In this document: positions 63,471-64,000 of the stretch, piece after piece | Layout: the number at the start of each line of letters is the position of its first letter | Numbering within the stretch: position 1 is the first letter of the stretch | Assembly (NCBI RefSeq): GCF_039794105.1 | Contig: NZ_JBDIWA010000011.1 | Coordinates: forward strand, 32,866 to 96,865 | DNA: 64,000 nucleotides | DNA from: Kuenenia sp039794105 | GTDB lineage: Bacteria; Planctomycetota; Brocadiia; Brocadiales; Brocadiaceae | Reading direction: 5' to 3' | Notes under the pieces: generated by a model | Databases searched by the model: none | Told to the model about the DNA's origin: nothing | Seen by the model: the letters and a program-made list of their open reading frames with translations, nothing else | Program-made: the position numbers and the translations under genes

Positions 63471-63757
63471 AATATCACTCTTCCGTGTACACGTTGTTTA
63501 TTTCTCTGCGGATAATGCCCTCCCCTACACGACTGATGGCACGGACAAACCCTGTTTGTCCATGCCATCCTGAAAATCCAACAAATAAATGCAAGCCACT
63601 GGCGCTATTGGGAAACATCCGCCCGCTACTTCGCAAAGCGAGATGCTATAAATGTTTTCTTTCGCCAATTGTTTTCATATGTCACCAATTAGCTCGACGT
63701 CAGCTTACATACAATGAATACTCCTGTATGACGAATGTATCAATTGTTTACTGCTTA
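63471..63757. other. Intergenic region, no gene seen
   Basis: About 290 bp between the kinase and the small exported protein. It shows no palindrome or gene; a 118-codon plus-strand frame here is antisense to the neighbours and is rejected. Confidence 0.5.
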
Positions 63758-64000
63758 TTATTCCTCGCAGGTGCAATCAGCTTTCTTTTTTCCGCATTTT
63801 TCACAAACATCCTCATTGGAAACGTCAGCACTAACATATGAAGCACTTCCTGTTTTATAACTACCCATCAACCCATCAGTCTTCTTCTCAATGTCTTTCT
63901 CTTCCTCTTCTGCGATTACTGGGCTAATGAATGCTGTGTTTAATCCAAAATAACTAAACATTAACGCCCCTGAAATAACAACACCAATACCTATCTTCTT
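63758..64000 (-). CDS. Small exported Cys-rich protein, 5' end beyond the window
   Basis: The minus-strand frame is open to the window edge. In-frame residues KKIGIGVVISGALMFSYFGL (from 64000) form a signal peptide; the mature part is acidic (AEEEEKDIEKKTDG) and ends CEKCGKKKADCTCEE, a cluster of four Cys that may bind a metal. The ATG at 63961 is probably not the start. The family is not recognised. Confidence 0.65.
   Translation of the reverse strand, partial: KKIGIGVVISGALMFSYFGLNTAFISPVIAEEEEKDIEKKTDGLMGSYKTGSASYVSADVSNEDVCEKCGKKKADCTCEE

Overview
The window reads as chromosome of an AT-rich (estimated by eye, about 40% GC) Gram-negative bacterium, most likely an anammox planctomycete of the Brocadiales (Kuenenia/Brocadia type). 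Pointers are a peptidoglycan/division cluster with a meso-diaminopimelate-type MurE, a NarK-family nitrite/nitrate porter, a two-subunit 2-oxoacid:ferredoxin oxidoreductase, very large intergenic gaps full of short palindromes, and many broken accessory genes. No rRNA, CRISPR array or ribosomal operon was seen; the genus is an inference, not a search result.

1-11.8 kb (all minus strand) is a division and cell wall (dcw) cluster: mraZ, rsmH, ftsL, ftsI, an unrecognised small gene, murE, murF, mraY, ftsW, murG and the start of murC. murD is absent from its usual place between mraY and ftsW. The cluster is headed by a candidate promoter and four MraZ boxes with exact 10-bp spacing. MurF carries an in-frame GC-rich repeat.

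12-26 kb holds housekeeping genes: queA, class II ribonucleotide reductase, a PilZ-receiver regulator, yqeY, the primary sigma factor, a cold-shock protein behind a terminator-like leader, a REP-associated (RAYT-type) transposase, an orphan DNA methyltransferase, a VanZ-like protein and an aldehyde dehydrogenase. A 250-bp insertion with 23-bp terminal inverted repeats adjoins a decayed glycosyltransferase.

27.5-41.9 kb is an accessory region. It contains two secreted single-domain proteins, a frameshifted TOTE-type primase-helicase-nuclease, two related secreted proteins, and the most interesting structure of the window: a chromosomal integron. A broken tyrosine integrase faces away from a row of cassettes (a methyltransferase, an HNH protein, a toxin-antitoxin pair and a truncated endonuclease-like gene). 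The cassettes are separated by attC-like sites whose core bases match the opposite end of the same cassette. Behind it lies a decayed three-gene module: an ATPase remnant, an unknown protein, and a PD-(D/E)XK nuclease fused to an FtsK-type ATPase and interrupted by one in-frame TAG.

42-64 kb returns to core functions: nadA, larE, an AsmA-family protein, tatA with a tiny basic gene behind it, an rluD/TPR/PHP operon, tRNA-Arg(CCT), an IS fragment with higher-GC neighbours, a GAF/PAS/GGDEF protein, the 2-oxoacid oxidoreductase pair, a TetR regulator, narK, a frameshifted histidine kinase and the start of a small exported protein. The gaps hold recurring palindromes, two further MITE-like elements and repeats of the forms AATCTGTGTAATCTGTGG and TCCTCAGTCCTCAG.
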